From Vibrio casei (lineage in GTDB: Bacteria; Pseudomonadota; Gammaproteobacteria; Enterobacterales; Vibrionaceae), in contig NZ_AP018681.1 of NCBI RefSeq assembly GCF_002218025.2, forward strand, positions 496,001 through 560,000: 64,000 nt of DNA, read 5' to 3'. Under the pieces are notes generated by a model. That model did not search any database and was not told the DNA's origin. It saw only the letters and a list, made by a program, of their open reading frames with translations. Made by a program: the position numbers and the translations under genes. How positions within the stretch are numbered: position 1 is the first letter of the stretch; every line of letters begins with the position of its first letter. Shown piece after piece: positions 8,608 through 16,905 of the stretch.

Positions 8608-8814
8608 TTAAATTCTAATATTTTTGATATTATTGAAGCTATTATATAGTTTGATAGCATCTTGTATTAATTCGGCTTGTTTAAAATCTTTATAGAGATA
8701 TATACATCGATGTCGGTGGGTATATAAAGTCGAGAGTTTGATTTTACCATTTAATAGTAAACTAAGAATTTCCTCTGCTGACTCGTACACCTTGCGTTTG
8801 TGGCTTAGTGTCAT
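8608..8814 (-). CDS. small hypothetical protein, 68 aa
   Basis: Starts MTLSHKRKVYES after an AAGGAA site. A possible start 12 codons upstream has no such site. It is basic, with a helix-turn-helix-like stretch (SAEEILSLLLNGKIKLSTLYTH), so it may bind nucleic acid. It is the first gene after the 8959-8993 terminator-like hairpin and may open the structural operon. Confidence 0.5.
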   Translation of the reverse strand: MTLSHKRKVYESAEEILSLLLNGKIKLSTLYTHRHRCIYLYKDFKQAELIQDAIKLYNSFNNIKNIRI

Positions 8815-8958
8815 ATGTGTTTCCTTGAAAAAAGGGTGTAGCCTTGGCATTGGAAAGGAGAAGAAACCAACGTCAAAGCTACAAATAGATTTTAGAAATT
8901 AGGAGATAAAAAGGGGGATTAGGTGCTAAGTTTTTACTTGCAGTTAGTAATAAAAAAT

Positions 8959-8993
8959 AAACCCCAAACTTAAAAAGGAGAAGTCAGGGGTTT
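8959..8993 (-). terminator. terminator between the polymerase genes and the structural genes
   Basis: AAACCCC (8959-8965) pairs with GGGGTTT (8987-8993); on the minus strand GGGGTTT is followed by ATTTTTTATT. The rest of the 388-bp gap 8815-9202 is AT-rich and shows no gene. A promoter for the downstream operon would be expected near 8850-8950, but I could not fix one. Confidence 0.55.
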
Positions 8994-9202
8994 AATAACT
9001 GTTATCTAAAAAGAGGTAACTTTAAAAAATAACGTTTTTGGATAATACTACTACCAGAAATATAAGCTAAGCAACAACATAAAATGTCTAACCTATAATA
9101 CCTATTATACACTAAAATTGATTCAAATGCAATAGTTTTGCTTGCATTAATATAAAAAACCTGCTATGTAACTTCTATTTGATTATTATTTAACCTAAAT
9201 TC

Positions 9203-9448
9203 TTATGCTAAATTCTTTATTTTAGAAGGTAAGTGATTAGGGCTTGAGTTAATATAAATGCTGTATTTGAGAGTCTGATAGTTTTCGAGCCAGATCAAAA
9301 ATAATTCCTCTTTGATTGGGTTGTCTTTAATTTTATACTGATAGTATTTTTTGAGTTCAAACTTGTCGAGTACATATTCTTTTTCGTTGATTAGCACTGT
9401 ATTTAATGATCTAGTGTTATTTGGATTTAATATAAGTTGTCTTTTCAT
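9203..9448 (-). CDS. small hypothetical protein, 81 aa
   Basis: No family recognised. It follows an AGAGGA ribosome site and lies 135 bp downstream of the polymerase gene on the same strand. It is basic and rich in Tyr/Asn/Lys (KKYYQYKIKDNPIKEELFLIW). Strong A/T bias exceeds that of the flanking chromosome, as in the rest of the element. Confidence 0.5.
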   Translation of the reverse strand: MKRQLILNPNNTRSLNTVLINEKEYVLDKFELKKYYQYKIKDNPIKEELFLIWLENYQTLKYSIYINSSPNHLPSKIKNLA

Positions 9449-9466
9449 AATGTCCTCTTTTAATTA

Positions 9467-9520
9467 AGCCGTGAATTAAGGGTGTAGGAAGCCCAACACG
9501 GCTATTTACGTGAATTAAGG
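9467..9520. repeat. inverted plus direct repeats after the polymerase gene
   Basis: AGCCGTG (9467-9473) and CACGGCT (9497-9503) can form a 7-bp stem. GTGAATTAAGG occurs at 9471-9481 and again at 9510-9520. The place, between the polymerase stop and the next gene, suits an attenuator, RNA-processing site or protein-binding site. Confidence 0.45.
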
Positions 9521-9583
9521 TGTATTGGTATTGTTATTTGTTAAAACGCTTATATGTCCCCTGTGGGGCTTTACAGGGCGATT

Positions 9584-11320
9584 TTAGAAGGGTAGCCAGT
9601 TTTCACAGTTGCTATTTTCGCAAGCACTCCACTGGTTTAATGGGTGGTTACACTCTGAACATAAACCAAATTGATGATATGTATTTTGAACAGTATCAGC
9701 ACATATAAAACCCAATGATTCGAGTTCTTGATCGGCTTGTTCTTGTAGACTTTCACTCTTACTATGATCTTCTTCTAAGATTTGATCAGGTATAGCTTCC
9801 GCTTTGATTGATTCGTTAGTGACACGTTCAAGCGTTTCTTCTTCTGTCTCTGGTAAGTGGTCAGTAAAGTGTGTGCTATGCTCAGATTTAACAAAGTCGA
9901 ACTTCATAAACTCGGATTCAACAACACAATTTAAGCTTGTACCCATCACGATCTCATAAGCTTCTTTCATATCATTTTTTAATGTATTAGCTAAACGTGT
10001 AACCGTTACAGCTCCATCATGCCAGCTAAGAAGACATTCACCCCTATCAATGAATCTTTGAATTACAATATCCATCATGCGAGATTCAAGGTTTTGCAGT
10101 GTTTGCCAAAAAGTAGGGCGATAAAAGTAATCTGCAATTGCTTTGTTATGTTCTGATAAGTCTTCTATTAGCTTTGTGGCTACAGACTGAATAGCATCTA
10201 CACTATTGACTAGCCAAGCGTATTTTCTTGCCTGTAGCTTTTTACGACTATTCCCCAAGTCTTTTTGTAGTTCAATTTCGATTTCATTTAGCTTTTTTGG
10301 GTCAGTTGGTTTGATAACGTTGAACCATTTTGATCCAGCTTTTGCCTTGGGATATACAAGCAAATCTTCACGCAATGTTTGACGTACTGATCCCACTGCA
10401 CCTGCTTTAGACTTAGAAAATAACAAAGCTAATGTTTTAGACTTACATAGTTTACGATGATCTTCTTTATGATCGGGGTAGTCGTGCTTGATACTATAAC
10501 AATCGAAATGATCGGGAAGTTCAACACCTGCTAGGGTATAGCATAAGCGTACTTGAAGGTTTTTATAATCCATACCAGAACATGGTTGATCATTTAGTCG
10601 AATGCTAGAACGTTGTGATTTTGGCATTGTTTGGATACCACCACCTGCAACATAATTGCGCCCCTCACCATTTTGATCTAATCGATATTGTTTTTGATAA
10701 AATGGGGTAGCACATCTGATATTGTTTACTGTGATTTCTGTTTTACTAATAATATTGTGCCAATCTTCCATCATTCGCCATACATCAGAAGTACGACCAA
10801 CACCTTGCATATTTTTAGTGTTTATAAGATTTCCATTTGTATCTTTTACTACAACCAACGGCTGATCAATCTTGCTTACTTCATTTGCTAACTTTACATT
10901 ATCCACCATGTCAAAAAGAGATTTAGAAAAGATGATTTCAGATAATGCGCCACCGTCTAGATCAAAATGATCAGCACAGCCCATTCGAAAAGTTAGTAAA
11001 TTGTCTGTATCCATGTTCTTTAGTACAGCAATAAAACGTTCACGATTAAGGTTCTGACCTGCGATTGCTTTATTCTTTGAAGGGCTGAAGTAGTCACGTC
11101 CAACTGGAAGACGAACACCTATAGCATGATTCTTTGAAGCTTGAGCTAATGCAGTGAATACAATCCCGATTTCTTTCTCGAACTTCTTCCCGTAAATCTT
11201 AGTGAAATGTTGAATAATGACTTTAGTGTTTTTGTATTTTTTATAACAAATGTAGAATTTGATAAGGTGGGGTGAGTATTGCTCTACCTCATTTTTCGAT
11301 AGTGTCTCTAGATAAATCAT
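9584..11320 (-). CDS. minimal family-A polymerase with C-terminal zinc ribbon, 578 aa
   Basis: Contains the ordered core motifs of DNA polymerase I-type enzymes: GRNYVAGGGIQTMPKSQRSS (equivalent of the GR...LQNIP strand), motif A GMDYKNLQVRL, a finger motif B in HRKLCKSKTLALLFSKSKAG with Arg/Lys in the expected spacing, and motif C LSWHDGAV. This places the palm/fingers at about residues 220-460. No 3'-5' or 5'-3' exonuclease domain is seen. The ~200-residue N-terminus is unassigned, and residues about 555-575 carry CSEC...CENSNC, a zinc ribbon. The AAGGAG site and ATG overlap the preceding RHH-like gene. It probably replicates the element. T7-type RNA polymerase is a distant alternative because palm motifs are shared, but motif A (DYxxLxxR) favours DNA polymerase. 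Confidence 0.75.
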   Translation of the reverse strand: MIYLETLSKNEVEQYSPHLIKFYICYKKYKNTKVIIQHFTKIYGKKFEKEIGIVFTALAQASKNHAIGVRLPVGRDYFSPSKNKAIAGQNLNRERFIAVLKNMDTDNLLTFRMGCADHFDLDGGALSEIIFSKSLFDMVDNVKLANEVSKIDQPLVVVKDTNGNLINTKNMQGVGRTSDVWRMMEDWHNIISKTEITVNNIRCATPFYQKQYRLDQNGEGRNYVAGGGIQTMPKSQRSSIRLNDQPCSGMDYKNLQVRLCYTLAGVELPDHFDCYSIKHDYPDHKEDHRKLCKSKTLALLFSKSKAGAVGSVRQTLREDLLVYPKAKAGSKWFNVIKPTDPKKLNEIEIELQKDLGNSRKKLQARKYAWLVNSVDAIQSVATKLIEDLSEHNKAIADYFYRPTFWQTLQNLESRMMDIVIQRFIDRGECLLSWHDGAVTVTRLANTLKNDMKEAYEIVMGTSLNCVVESEFMKFDFVKSEHSTHFTDHLPETEEETLERVTNESIKAEAIPDQILEEDHSKSESLQEQADQELESLGFICADTVQNTYHQFGLCSECNHPLNQWSACENSNCENWLPF

Positions 11321-11477
11321 TAATGTTGTTCTCCTTGTCGTGAACGTCTTGTGTGTGTTGTGTGTCTTGTGTGTGTTGATTTAATAAGTTGCGTATGTGT
11401 GTCTTGACGGATACACCTTGAGCTTCCGCTTCATCCCAAAGTCTTTTGAATGTCTGATCTGGTAAGTCGATAATCAT
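11289..11477 (-). CDS. small ribbon-helix-helix-like protein, 62 aa
   Basis: MIIDLPDQTFKRLWDEAEAQ followed by GVSVKTHIRNLLN fits the strand-helix-helix pattern of small RHH DNA-binding proteins. The tail has a short QHTQD repeat. The gene overlaps the polymerase start by 32 bp, so the two are probably co-translated; it may be an autoregulator of the replication operon. The ribosome site is ACAGGAT. The fold call is from pattern only. Confidence 0.5.
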   Translation of the reverse strand: MIIDLPDQTFKRLWDEAEAQGVSVKTHIRNLLNQHTQDTQHTQDVHDKENNINDLSRDTIEK

Positions 11478-11579
11478 TTTTAATCCTGTTTTTTGTCGTG
11501 TTTTGAACGCAAGAATCCCTACCCATTGAAACCAAAGGGCAAAGAGAAAGTTTGTGCATTACACGATTGTTTAGAAGGG

Positions 11580-11759
11580 TTAAGCTAAGAAGATTTTTCT
11601 GTATAAACTTGGGGTGATGTTCTGACCAACGATTTGAGAGAATCTATTGAAGTCTTTCTTTGTCAATCTACCTTTTTGCTCCTTTTCTTCTATTTCCAGC
11701 ATTTCAATATGTAAGTTATCAAGTTCTGATTCATTCTGTGCTGTATATAATGTGATCAT
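11580..11759 (-). CDS. small hypothetical protein, 59 aa
   Basis: Start ATG overlaps the stop of the 74-aa gene (ATGA at 11756-11759). The product begins MITLYTAQNESEL, is helical and acidic in the middle (EMLEIEEKEQKG) and ends ITPSLYRKIFLA. No family recognised. It is supported by the coupling and by its place at the head of the leftward operon. Confidence 0.5.
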   Translation of the reverse strand: MITLYTAQNESELDNLHIEMLEIEEKEQKGRLTKKDFNRFSQIVGQNITPSLYRKIFLA

Positions 11760-11980
11760 TCAGTCTCCTTTAATTCTCTGTATGTATCCCACAAGAAAAG
11801 GGCAGTGGAATAGTAAAGTGATTCTTTGATTAGTCCTTTTTGTTTGCGTCTATGTCGTTTATTGAGTACGTTATTGCGTGTTGTAGCCCCAATTGAAAGC
11901 TGTTCTAGTGTTAGCTGTGTTACCAGTGGCAGTGCTTCCACATTAGTGATAAAAGCTAGTGTTTCTTGAATATGTTTCAT
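11756..11980 (-). CDS. small hypothetical protein, first gene of the leftward operon, 74 aa
   Basis: An AGGAAA site precedes the ATG. The protein has a helical N-terminus and a basic patch RNNVLNKRHRRKQKG that could bind nucleic acid. No family recognised. It heads a chain of overlapping genes leading to the polymerase, so the operon promoter should lie in the 11981-12100 leader. Confidence 0.5.
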   Translation of the reverse strand: MKHIQETLAFITNVEALPLVTQLTLEQLSIGATTRNNVLNKRHRRKQKGLIKESLYYSTALFLWDTYRELKETE

Positions 11981-12793
11981 TTAGTTTCCTATATAGCAGA
12001 CACACGAAAACCTACCGCTAGAACTCTAGAGTAAGTAAAAGTAAGTCAGATTTGATTTAATGATGAGGCGAGAGATTGAGTAGAAGTGAATTTTTTCTCA
12101 ATCCATAGAACCATTTTCGCATGTAATCGGGATCTTGTCAACAGTTGAGAATGATTATTATTTAGATTAAAGGTGTTTTCTGTGTGTTCTGCTATTAAAA
12201 ATCACTAAATAAGGTTTCATTGGTATTGGTTTGTGTTGTACTGGTTGTCTAGGGTGGAGTATTGTATGGTTATTTGTATAGTGTACAGGTTTATATTGTT
12301 TATTTAGGTTAATGGTGAGTAAGAGGGAATAAGAGGAGGAGGGAGGAATAAGGGGGAAGTGAGAGAGTAGGGGAGTATGTAGGACAGTATTTACTATATT
12401 ATTGCTATATATCAATCACTTAGAGTATGTTTGTCTAATTCACGATGCTATTAATGTGAGTATTTCCCCTCCAATAGTCACTATTACCCATTGAATGGGC
12501 AAGGGGGAAAGGGTTAGGTAAGGAGGAATGGAGGGAAGAGGGAGAGTAGGGGAGTATGTAGGACAATAAATACCAACAAACCTTTATATACCAATGCTTC
12601 CAAGAGGTTTTGTCTAATTCACGAGGTTGATTTAGTGTAGTATTTACTCTAAATCACATCCCACAGACACTTTACACTTTACCTGTACAATTGCATTAAG
12701 ATGATGCTAAAACGTCTGTGAGAGCCATACAAGCCGTTTTACGGTGAACTAGGTTCATTCCCATAGGGAACATATAGACGCCTTAACGGTGAA
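11981..12793. other. gene-poor interval with a 179-bp tandem duplication
   Basis: No convincing gene. A 24-nt block beginning GAGAGTAGGGGAGTATG occurs at 12363-12386 and 12542-12565, and TTGTCTAATTCACGA at 12431-12445 and 12610-12624; both pairs are exactly 179 bp apart. Purine-rich GGGA/GGAGG tracts precede each copy. Near 12690-12790 CGGTGAAYTAG occurs twice. This may be a regulatory, replication or packaging-type region. Confidence 0.6.
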
Positions 12794-13279
12794 TTAGCTT
12801 AGTGTATGATGACTACTCAAAGTTAGCAGTGAGTATAAGAGACTAAATTGTCCCCTAGGTATATAAGGGCTGAACATTAGAGAACCCAATTCGGGGGAGT
12901 CCGAATTATTGCGGATGAGGTATATCAAGGATGTGCAAAATTGCGTTTTGTATAGCTTGTAAGCACCGTGGTCACTGGGAAGGGATGAAAAATACGATCC
13001 CAAGGATTTACCAATATCTAGGTATGATAGTTTGTTATGTTTCCAACCAGAATCGAGTAGTTGGTTGAAAATCGGCTTGGAAGTCCCGTCCTTATTGGGA
13101 TACGGTGAATAAACGTTTTCCGATTTCTTTGCAATATCAAGATAGGATAAGGACTCCTTTTTAATACAATGTTGGTCAATTGCATCGTTGGGACGAATAT
13201 ATTCCAACACTTCAGCAACCATTTGTCCACGAAATAATGCTTCCTCTTCACCATCCACATTCTTGAAGTTGTTTAGCAA
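12794..13279 (-). pseudogene. frameshifted second half of a duplicated BRO-N/SYLDI-module gene
   Basis: Reads VDGEEEALFRGQMVAEVLEY, the same BRO-N-like stretch as in the gene just upstream, then two more SYLDIAK-type modules (about residues 43-80 and 83-120). It is out of frame with 13248-13790. Compared with the upstream copy, 56 nt are missing between two CAAGAA repeats, which explains the frame change. The last ~45 residues are unlike the repeat. It is probably not translated on its own; no ribosome site is seen at its first ATG-like codon. Confidence 0.6.
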
Positions 13280-13790
13280 TACTGTTTTCTCTATATACGT
13301 TTAAGTTGTTGTTTTTATTAAGATCCGTATAATGTACGGAACTTGTTTTAGCTATATCAAGGTAAGATAAACGTTTAGTTACCAATGGTGTTTGTTTCCA
13401 ACCTGAGTCTAACAATTGTTGAAATAATGACTTTTCTGGTTGTAAGCTGTTGTTTTTATTAAGATCGGATTTATTCACTGATCTTGATTTAGCAACATCT
13501 AGGTAAGACATCTTTCTGATATCAAGGCAATTATTTTGTACAGATTTAACTAGATCCTCATACCCCAACACTTCAGCAACCATTTGTCCACGAAACAGTG
13601 CTTCCTCTTTACCATCATCATTCTTGATAACAACTGTTTCAATTTGATGCCCATTGAAATCAAAAAGGCAAAGTTCTTCTTGAAGTTGTTTAGCAACACT
13701 GTTTTCTTTATATACGTTTATGTTGTTGTTTTCATTAAGAAGGCTATTCGATAGACTTCTTGAATTCTTAGAAATATCCAAATAAGACAT
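13248..13790 (-). CDS. BRO-N-like protein built of repeated SYLDIAK modules, truncated
   Basis: The start at MSYLDISKN directly follows the upstream stop (TAA-ATG), implying coupling; an upstream start 22 codons earlier is possible. The product has module A (SYLDISK...VAKQLQE), a BRO-N-like piece (LCLFDFNGHQIETVVIKND, then EEALFRGQMVAEVLGYE) as in phage antirepressor-type proteins, module B (SYLDVAK...LLDSGWKQ), then a second module A. The A-BRO-B unit recurs with a 420-nt period, so the locus is an in-frame tandem duplication later broken by a 56-nt deletion. The protein stops at ECGW, just past the deletion point. Function unknown; BRO-N suggests DNA binding. Confidence 0.55.
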   Translation of the reverse strand: MSYLDISKNSRSLSNSLLNENNNINVYKENSVAKQLQEELCLFDFNGHQIETVVIKNDDGKEEALFRGQMVAEVLGYEDLVKSVQNNCLDIRKMSYLDVAKSRSVNKSDLNKNNSLQPEKSLFQQLLDSGWKQTPLVTKRLSYLDIAKTSSVHYTDLNKNNNLNVYRENSIAKQLQECGW

Positions 13791-13791
13791 T

Positions 13792-13980
13792 TTACAAATA
13801 AGTTCGACAGTATTGATTCTTAGATTGCTCCACTTGCTTAGTGTTACCTTGACCATCTACATAAACACATACTTGGCGAGTATCAGAAATTTGTTGAGAG
13901 TGGGATAGTTTCCATTGAGAGGCATTGGCTAGACTAGATACAGATAGCATTAAGATTGCAGGTAGAGTGAGTTTGATCAT
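13792..13980 (-). CDS. small exported protein with signal peptide, 62 aa
   Basis: MIKLTLPAILMLSVSSLANA is a classic signal peptide with an ALANAS-type cleavage site. The mature part is about 42 residues with two Cys (QVCVYVDG; QYCRTYL) that could form a periplasmic disulfide. It is unusual in a phage-like element and might be a morphon-type periplasmic or superinfection-exclusion factor, which is inference. It lies directly upstream of the BRO-like gene. Confidence 0.6.
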   Translation of the reverse strand: MIKLTLPAILMLSVSSLANASQWKLSHSQQISDTRQVCVYVDGQGNTKQVEQSKNQYCRTYL

Positions 13981-15563
13981 AGTAGTCCCTTATTCAGTAT
14001 TCTTTCTTCAATTCTACTTCATTCTATCAATGGGGGTAATACAGTTAACCAAGATACCATTCTACAAGGGATTGTTCACACGATAACCCCTAAAAACAAT
14101 TTTAATGTGTTGGATGATGGTCACAGTGTTGTCATGCTTGGGGTGGTATTGTTAGAGTAAATAACAGGGGGTAAAGTGTACTGTATGGATGAACAGTGAT
14201 TTAACAACATTCACTTGCACATTACCCCTTAAAACCTGACTCATAAGTCAAGAAATTGTAACATTACAACACCCTTGTACTATCTAGCTAGTACACTAAC
14301 CTAGGGTTACAATAAAACCTACACTAAAACACCACACTCTGGCACAATAAACCCTCATATAAGCCCCTGATAGCCTCTATACAGTGTTTTAAGTATATAT
14401 TAGTGCAGTTATAACCATATACACCAATAACGCCTACAAGGGGACATATAGAAAGGATTTATACACCACAAGATACAATTGTTATAATATAACATTACAG
14501 GATATATACGATTTACCATATATGAATAAAATTTCACTCTAATATGATTATGTGTATAAGTAATAATAAACTCATTAAACATGAATAAAATTAATGATTG
14601 TAAATTACAGCAACAATACACCATTTCCCCTAAATTCCTCTTGTTTTTACAGTGCATCATTTTGGTGCGTTTTATTAACATAATTCAAATTCAAATTTCC
14701 ACTATAAACACCAACATTTACCCCACAATATGCAGACTTCAGGAAGATTTATTGATAAGCCTGTTTTCGAATTTTACATAATGGGTGTAATGCGTAGTAG
14801 TAACCATAATACGCACTAGCTAATTCGCCTGTAACCATTGATACATAAGGGTTTGCTATGATTATACCAAGTGCGCTTATGCTAAAACTTTGTACAAAAA
14901 GGTACTTATGGGGAAGTGTGGAAAGGTGAGGGCATCGCCCTAAAGGGTGCATATTATGATGAATGATTATGTAGTTTTGGTGAGTAGATATTTTGAGGTT
15001 CTATGGGGTACAGGGTGGGCTAATATGGGTAAGCTAAGCCAGTCAATCTAAATTTCCCCCAAAATTCCCAACTTCACACTACAGATATTTTCCCCCAAAA
15101 TTCCCAACCTCATACCCCCGAAATTTCACCCTAATTTTAAAATTTTTAGTAAATTCTCAGATATTGGGGGTTAGCCTTTATGGGTATTAGAACAATTGTC
15201 TTACATCCATATTTTAGATATTCAACAATACAACTCACAATAATAAATAACTGTCAATAGATAATCTGAAATTTATTGAATTTAACTGTCATTCATGGTA
15301 TAATTGATAATAAGACGCATTAAGATTAAGAGCCTTATCTCTTAAATCTACCTTTTTAGCGATAACAGGGGTAGGCGTCAAACTCTCAACACCCCAAGAT
15401 CCTTTTACTTTCCCTATTCAACACCAATTTCACCTTAGAATTTATGATTTTAGGGTGTTACCTGCGTGTTTGTAACCTATTGATTAATAACAAATTGACA
15501 GTTAGATAACAGGGGGTTAAGAGGTCACTATATAACACAATAACGAGGTATAAATTTGTATCC
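13981..15563. other. 1.6-kb region without a convincing gene
   Basis: AT-rich, with many short repeats and only weak open frames (for example on the minus strand at 14749-14952) lacking ribosome sites. It lies between the divergent leftward and rightward modules, so it probably holds promoters, an origin or a packaging site. A TTGACA hexamer at 15495-15500 is a possible -35 for the rightward module, without a good -10 at normal spacing. Confidence 0.5.
15053..15108. repeat. two 20-bp direct repeats
   Basis: TTTCCCCCAAAATTCCCAAC occurs at 15053-15072 and again at 15089-15108, 36 bp apart. A partial third C-rich motif (TACCCCCGAAATTTC) follows near 15112. Iteron-like spacing makes an origin or operator plausible. 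Confidence 0.75.
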
Positions 15564-15845
15564 ATGATCGAACAAGACCAACTAAACAAGATCGCTATAC
15601 ATATTCAAGATGAAACCATGAAATTGGCTTACTTTTTGTGTAGTGATTACACACGAATGAGCGAGCAAACTAAGCAAGTGATCGCTTTACTATCCATCAA
15701 TCAAAGCTATGACCAAGTGATTGAGCACACAGGTTTTAACTTAAAGCCCGACACAATAAAACGCTATGCCTACCGCTATCGAGAAGTGATCGATTGTTGT
15801 AGTAATTACGCTATAGCCGAATATAAAAAACATCATCTAATCTAA
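15564..15845 (+). CDS. small hypothetical protein, first gene of the rightward module, 93 aa
   Basis: No family recognised. The helical protein ends with a possible DNA-binding HTH (SYDQVIEHTGFNLKPDTIKR). A GAGG lies about 14 bp before the ATG, rather far. The next gene follows after 16 bp, so the three small genes 15564-16639 are probably one transcript. Confidence 0.55.
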   Translation: MIEQDQLNKIAIHIQDETMKLAYFLCSDYTRMSEQTKQVIALLSINQSYDQVIEHTGFNLKPDTIKRYAYRYREVIDCCSNYAIAEYKKHHLI

Positions 15846-15861
15846 TATAAGAGACTATAAA

Positions 15862-16245
15862 ATGACCAACACCGCATACGATACAAAACAAATCCCTTTC
15901 CCTATTCAAGACCGTATTAACAACCGTGTAGATACTTCTGATCCGACAAATAAAGCCATTATCGAGAAGAATAAGGTACTCAAAAAGATCAATGCTAAGT
16001 ACGGAATGATGGTGGATTACTTGATTCGTGTTATCGAGTCAGAAGAAGAAAAGACAGGTGAGCGCATGAAAGCTATTAGTACGCTCATGAGCTTACAAGA
16101 GAAGATTTTGAAAGAGTTTGGTACTGAAGACCAGAAAACAAAACAAGTTTTAGAAGGTGAGAAAGTGAAAACTCCAGAACAACCAGAAGAAGCTCCTCAA
16201 CAAAGCTTAACATTAGCGCAACTTCTAGAACGAGATGGGAAATAA
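15862..16245 (+). CDS. charged hypothetical protein, 127 aa
   Basis: No family recognised. Highly charged, with a helical core (NKVLKKINAKYGMMVDYLIR; MKAISTLMSLQEKILKEF) and a Glu/Pro/Gln-rich C-terminal linker ending in LTLAQLLERDGK. It weakly recalls small DNA-packaging or terminase-small-type proteins in size and layout, but no diagnostic motif is present. The next gene starts 1 bp after its stop. Confidence 0.5.
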   Translation: MTNTAYDTKQIPFPIQDRINNRVDTSDPTNKAIIEKNKVLKKINAKYGMMVDYLIRVIESEEEKTGERMKAISTLMSLQEKILKEFGTEDQKTKQVLEGEKVKTPEQPEEAPQQSLTLAQLLERDGK

Positions 16246-16246
16246 T

Positions 16247-16639
16247 ATGGCGAGAGAAATTAGATACAACGGCACTCATGCGGAGTTAGCTTTCACAACT
16301 TTATCAAATTTTGGTTATACAGAAAGCGATCTCTCTTCAGTCCATATTTACCGCCCACTTGTAACATTAACAAGTGCGGAATGCTCAGAAGTTTTACAAA
16401 GTTTTGTTTCTGGAAAGGCTGAATATATTCATGCACTGTTCAAAGAATACGGCACAGACGGTGTTTACATGGTATTGCAAACATTCGTGGAGAATATCGA
16501 ATCTAACTTTAGAAATGGGGTATTGTACGAGGTTGATATCATGGATGCACAACTTTGTTCAGCTTGGGACTATGCTCTTGCTAATGTTATCCCTGAGTTG
16601 GTAGCACCGAAAGAAATCTTAACCTTACATTACCGTTAA
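16247..16639 (+). CDS. hypothetical protein, 130 aa
   Basis: The start is taken at ATG 16247 (MAREIRYNG), 1 bp after the preceding TAA; an ATG 12 bp upstream in the same frame is possible. The acidic alpha/beta-looking protein (TSAECSEVLQSFVSGKAEYI; YGTDGVYMVLQTFVENIESN) has no recognised family. It closes a three-gene run of small proteins. Confidence 0.5.
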   Translation: MAREIRYNGTHAELAFTTLSNFGYTESDLSSVHIYRPLVTLTSAECSEVLQSFVSGKAEYIHALFKEYGTDGVYMVLQTFVENIESNFRNGVLYEVDIMDAQLCSAWDYALANVIPELVAPKEILTLHYR

Positions 16640-16905
16640 TCATGAGGCTATGACTTAGTGTTGTAGCCTTTTTTGTGCTCATAATATGCCTGTGCATAAA
16701 GGTGTGTAGGTATGTAACACCAAGTTACTTGTGTATGTCGCCTAGCGTTACAAGAACACGCTTTCAGCTAAGAGTATATTAACAATACGTTTTATTTTTA
16801 ATTTTCTTCTCTAAACACTTGCATTGCTTGGTGTTGCTAGGCTAAGATCTATCTTGTGAGATTAAGAACCTCACTTCCTGACAGTGTAAGAAGCTGAAAG
16901 GGGAA

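Noticed and set aside
9584..11320. T7-like RNA polymerase
   Set aside because: HD and K/R finger motifs are shared, but the DYxxLxxR motif A and the preceding GR...IQTMP strand fit DNA polymerase I better; kept only as an alternative.
12167..12415. 82-codon open frame on the minus strand
   Set aside because: Low-complexity reading through the purine-rich repeat, no ribosome site; better explained as the other strand of the tandem repeat.
12363..12624. Possible CRISPR array
   Set aside because: Only two repeat units, 179 bp apart, with no equal spacers and no cas genes.
14749..14952. 67-codon minus-strand frame
   Set aside because: No ribosome-binding site, odd composition and no neighbour in coupling; not distinct from chance in an AT-rich stretch.
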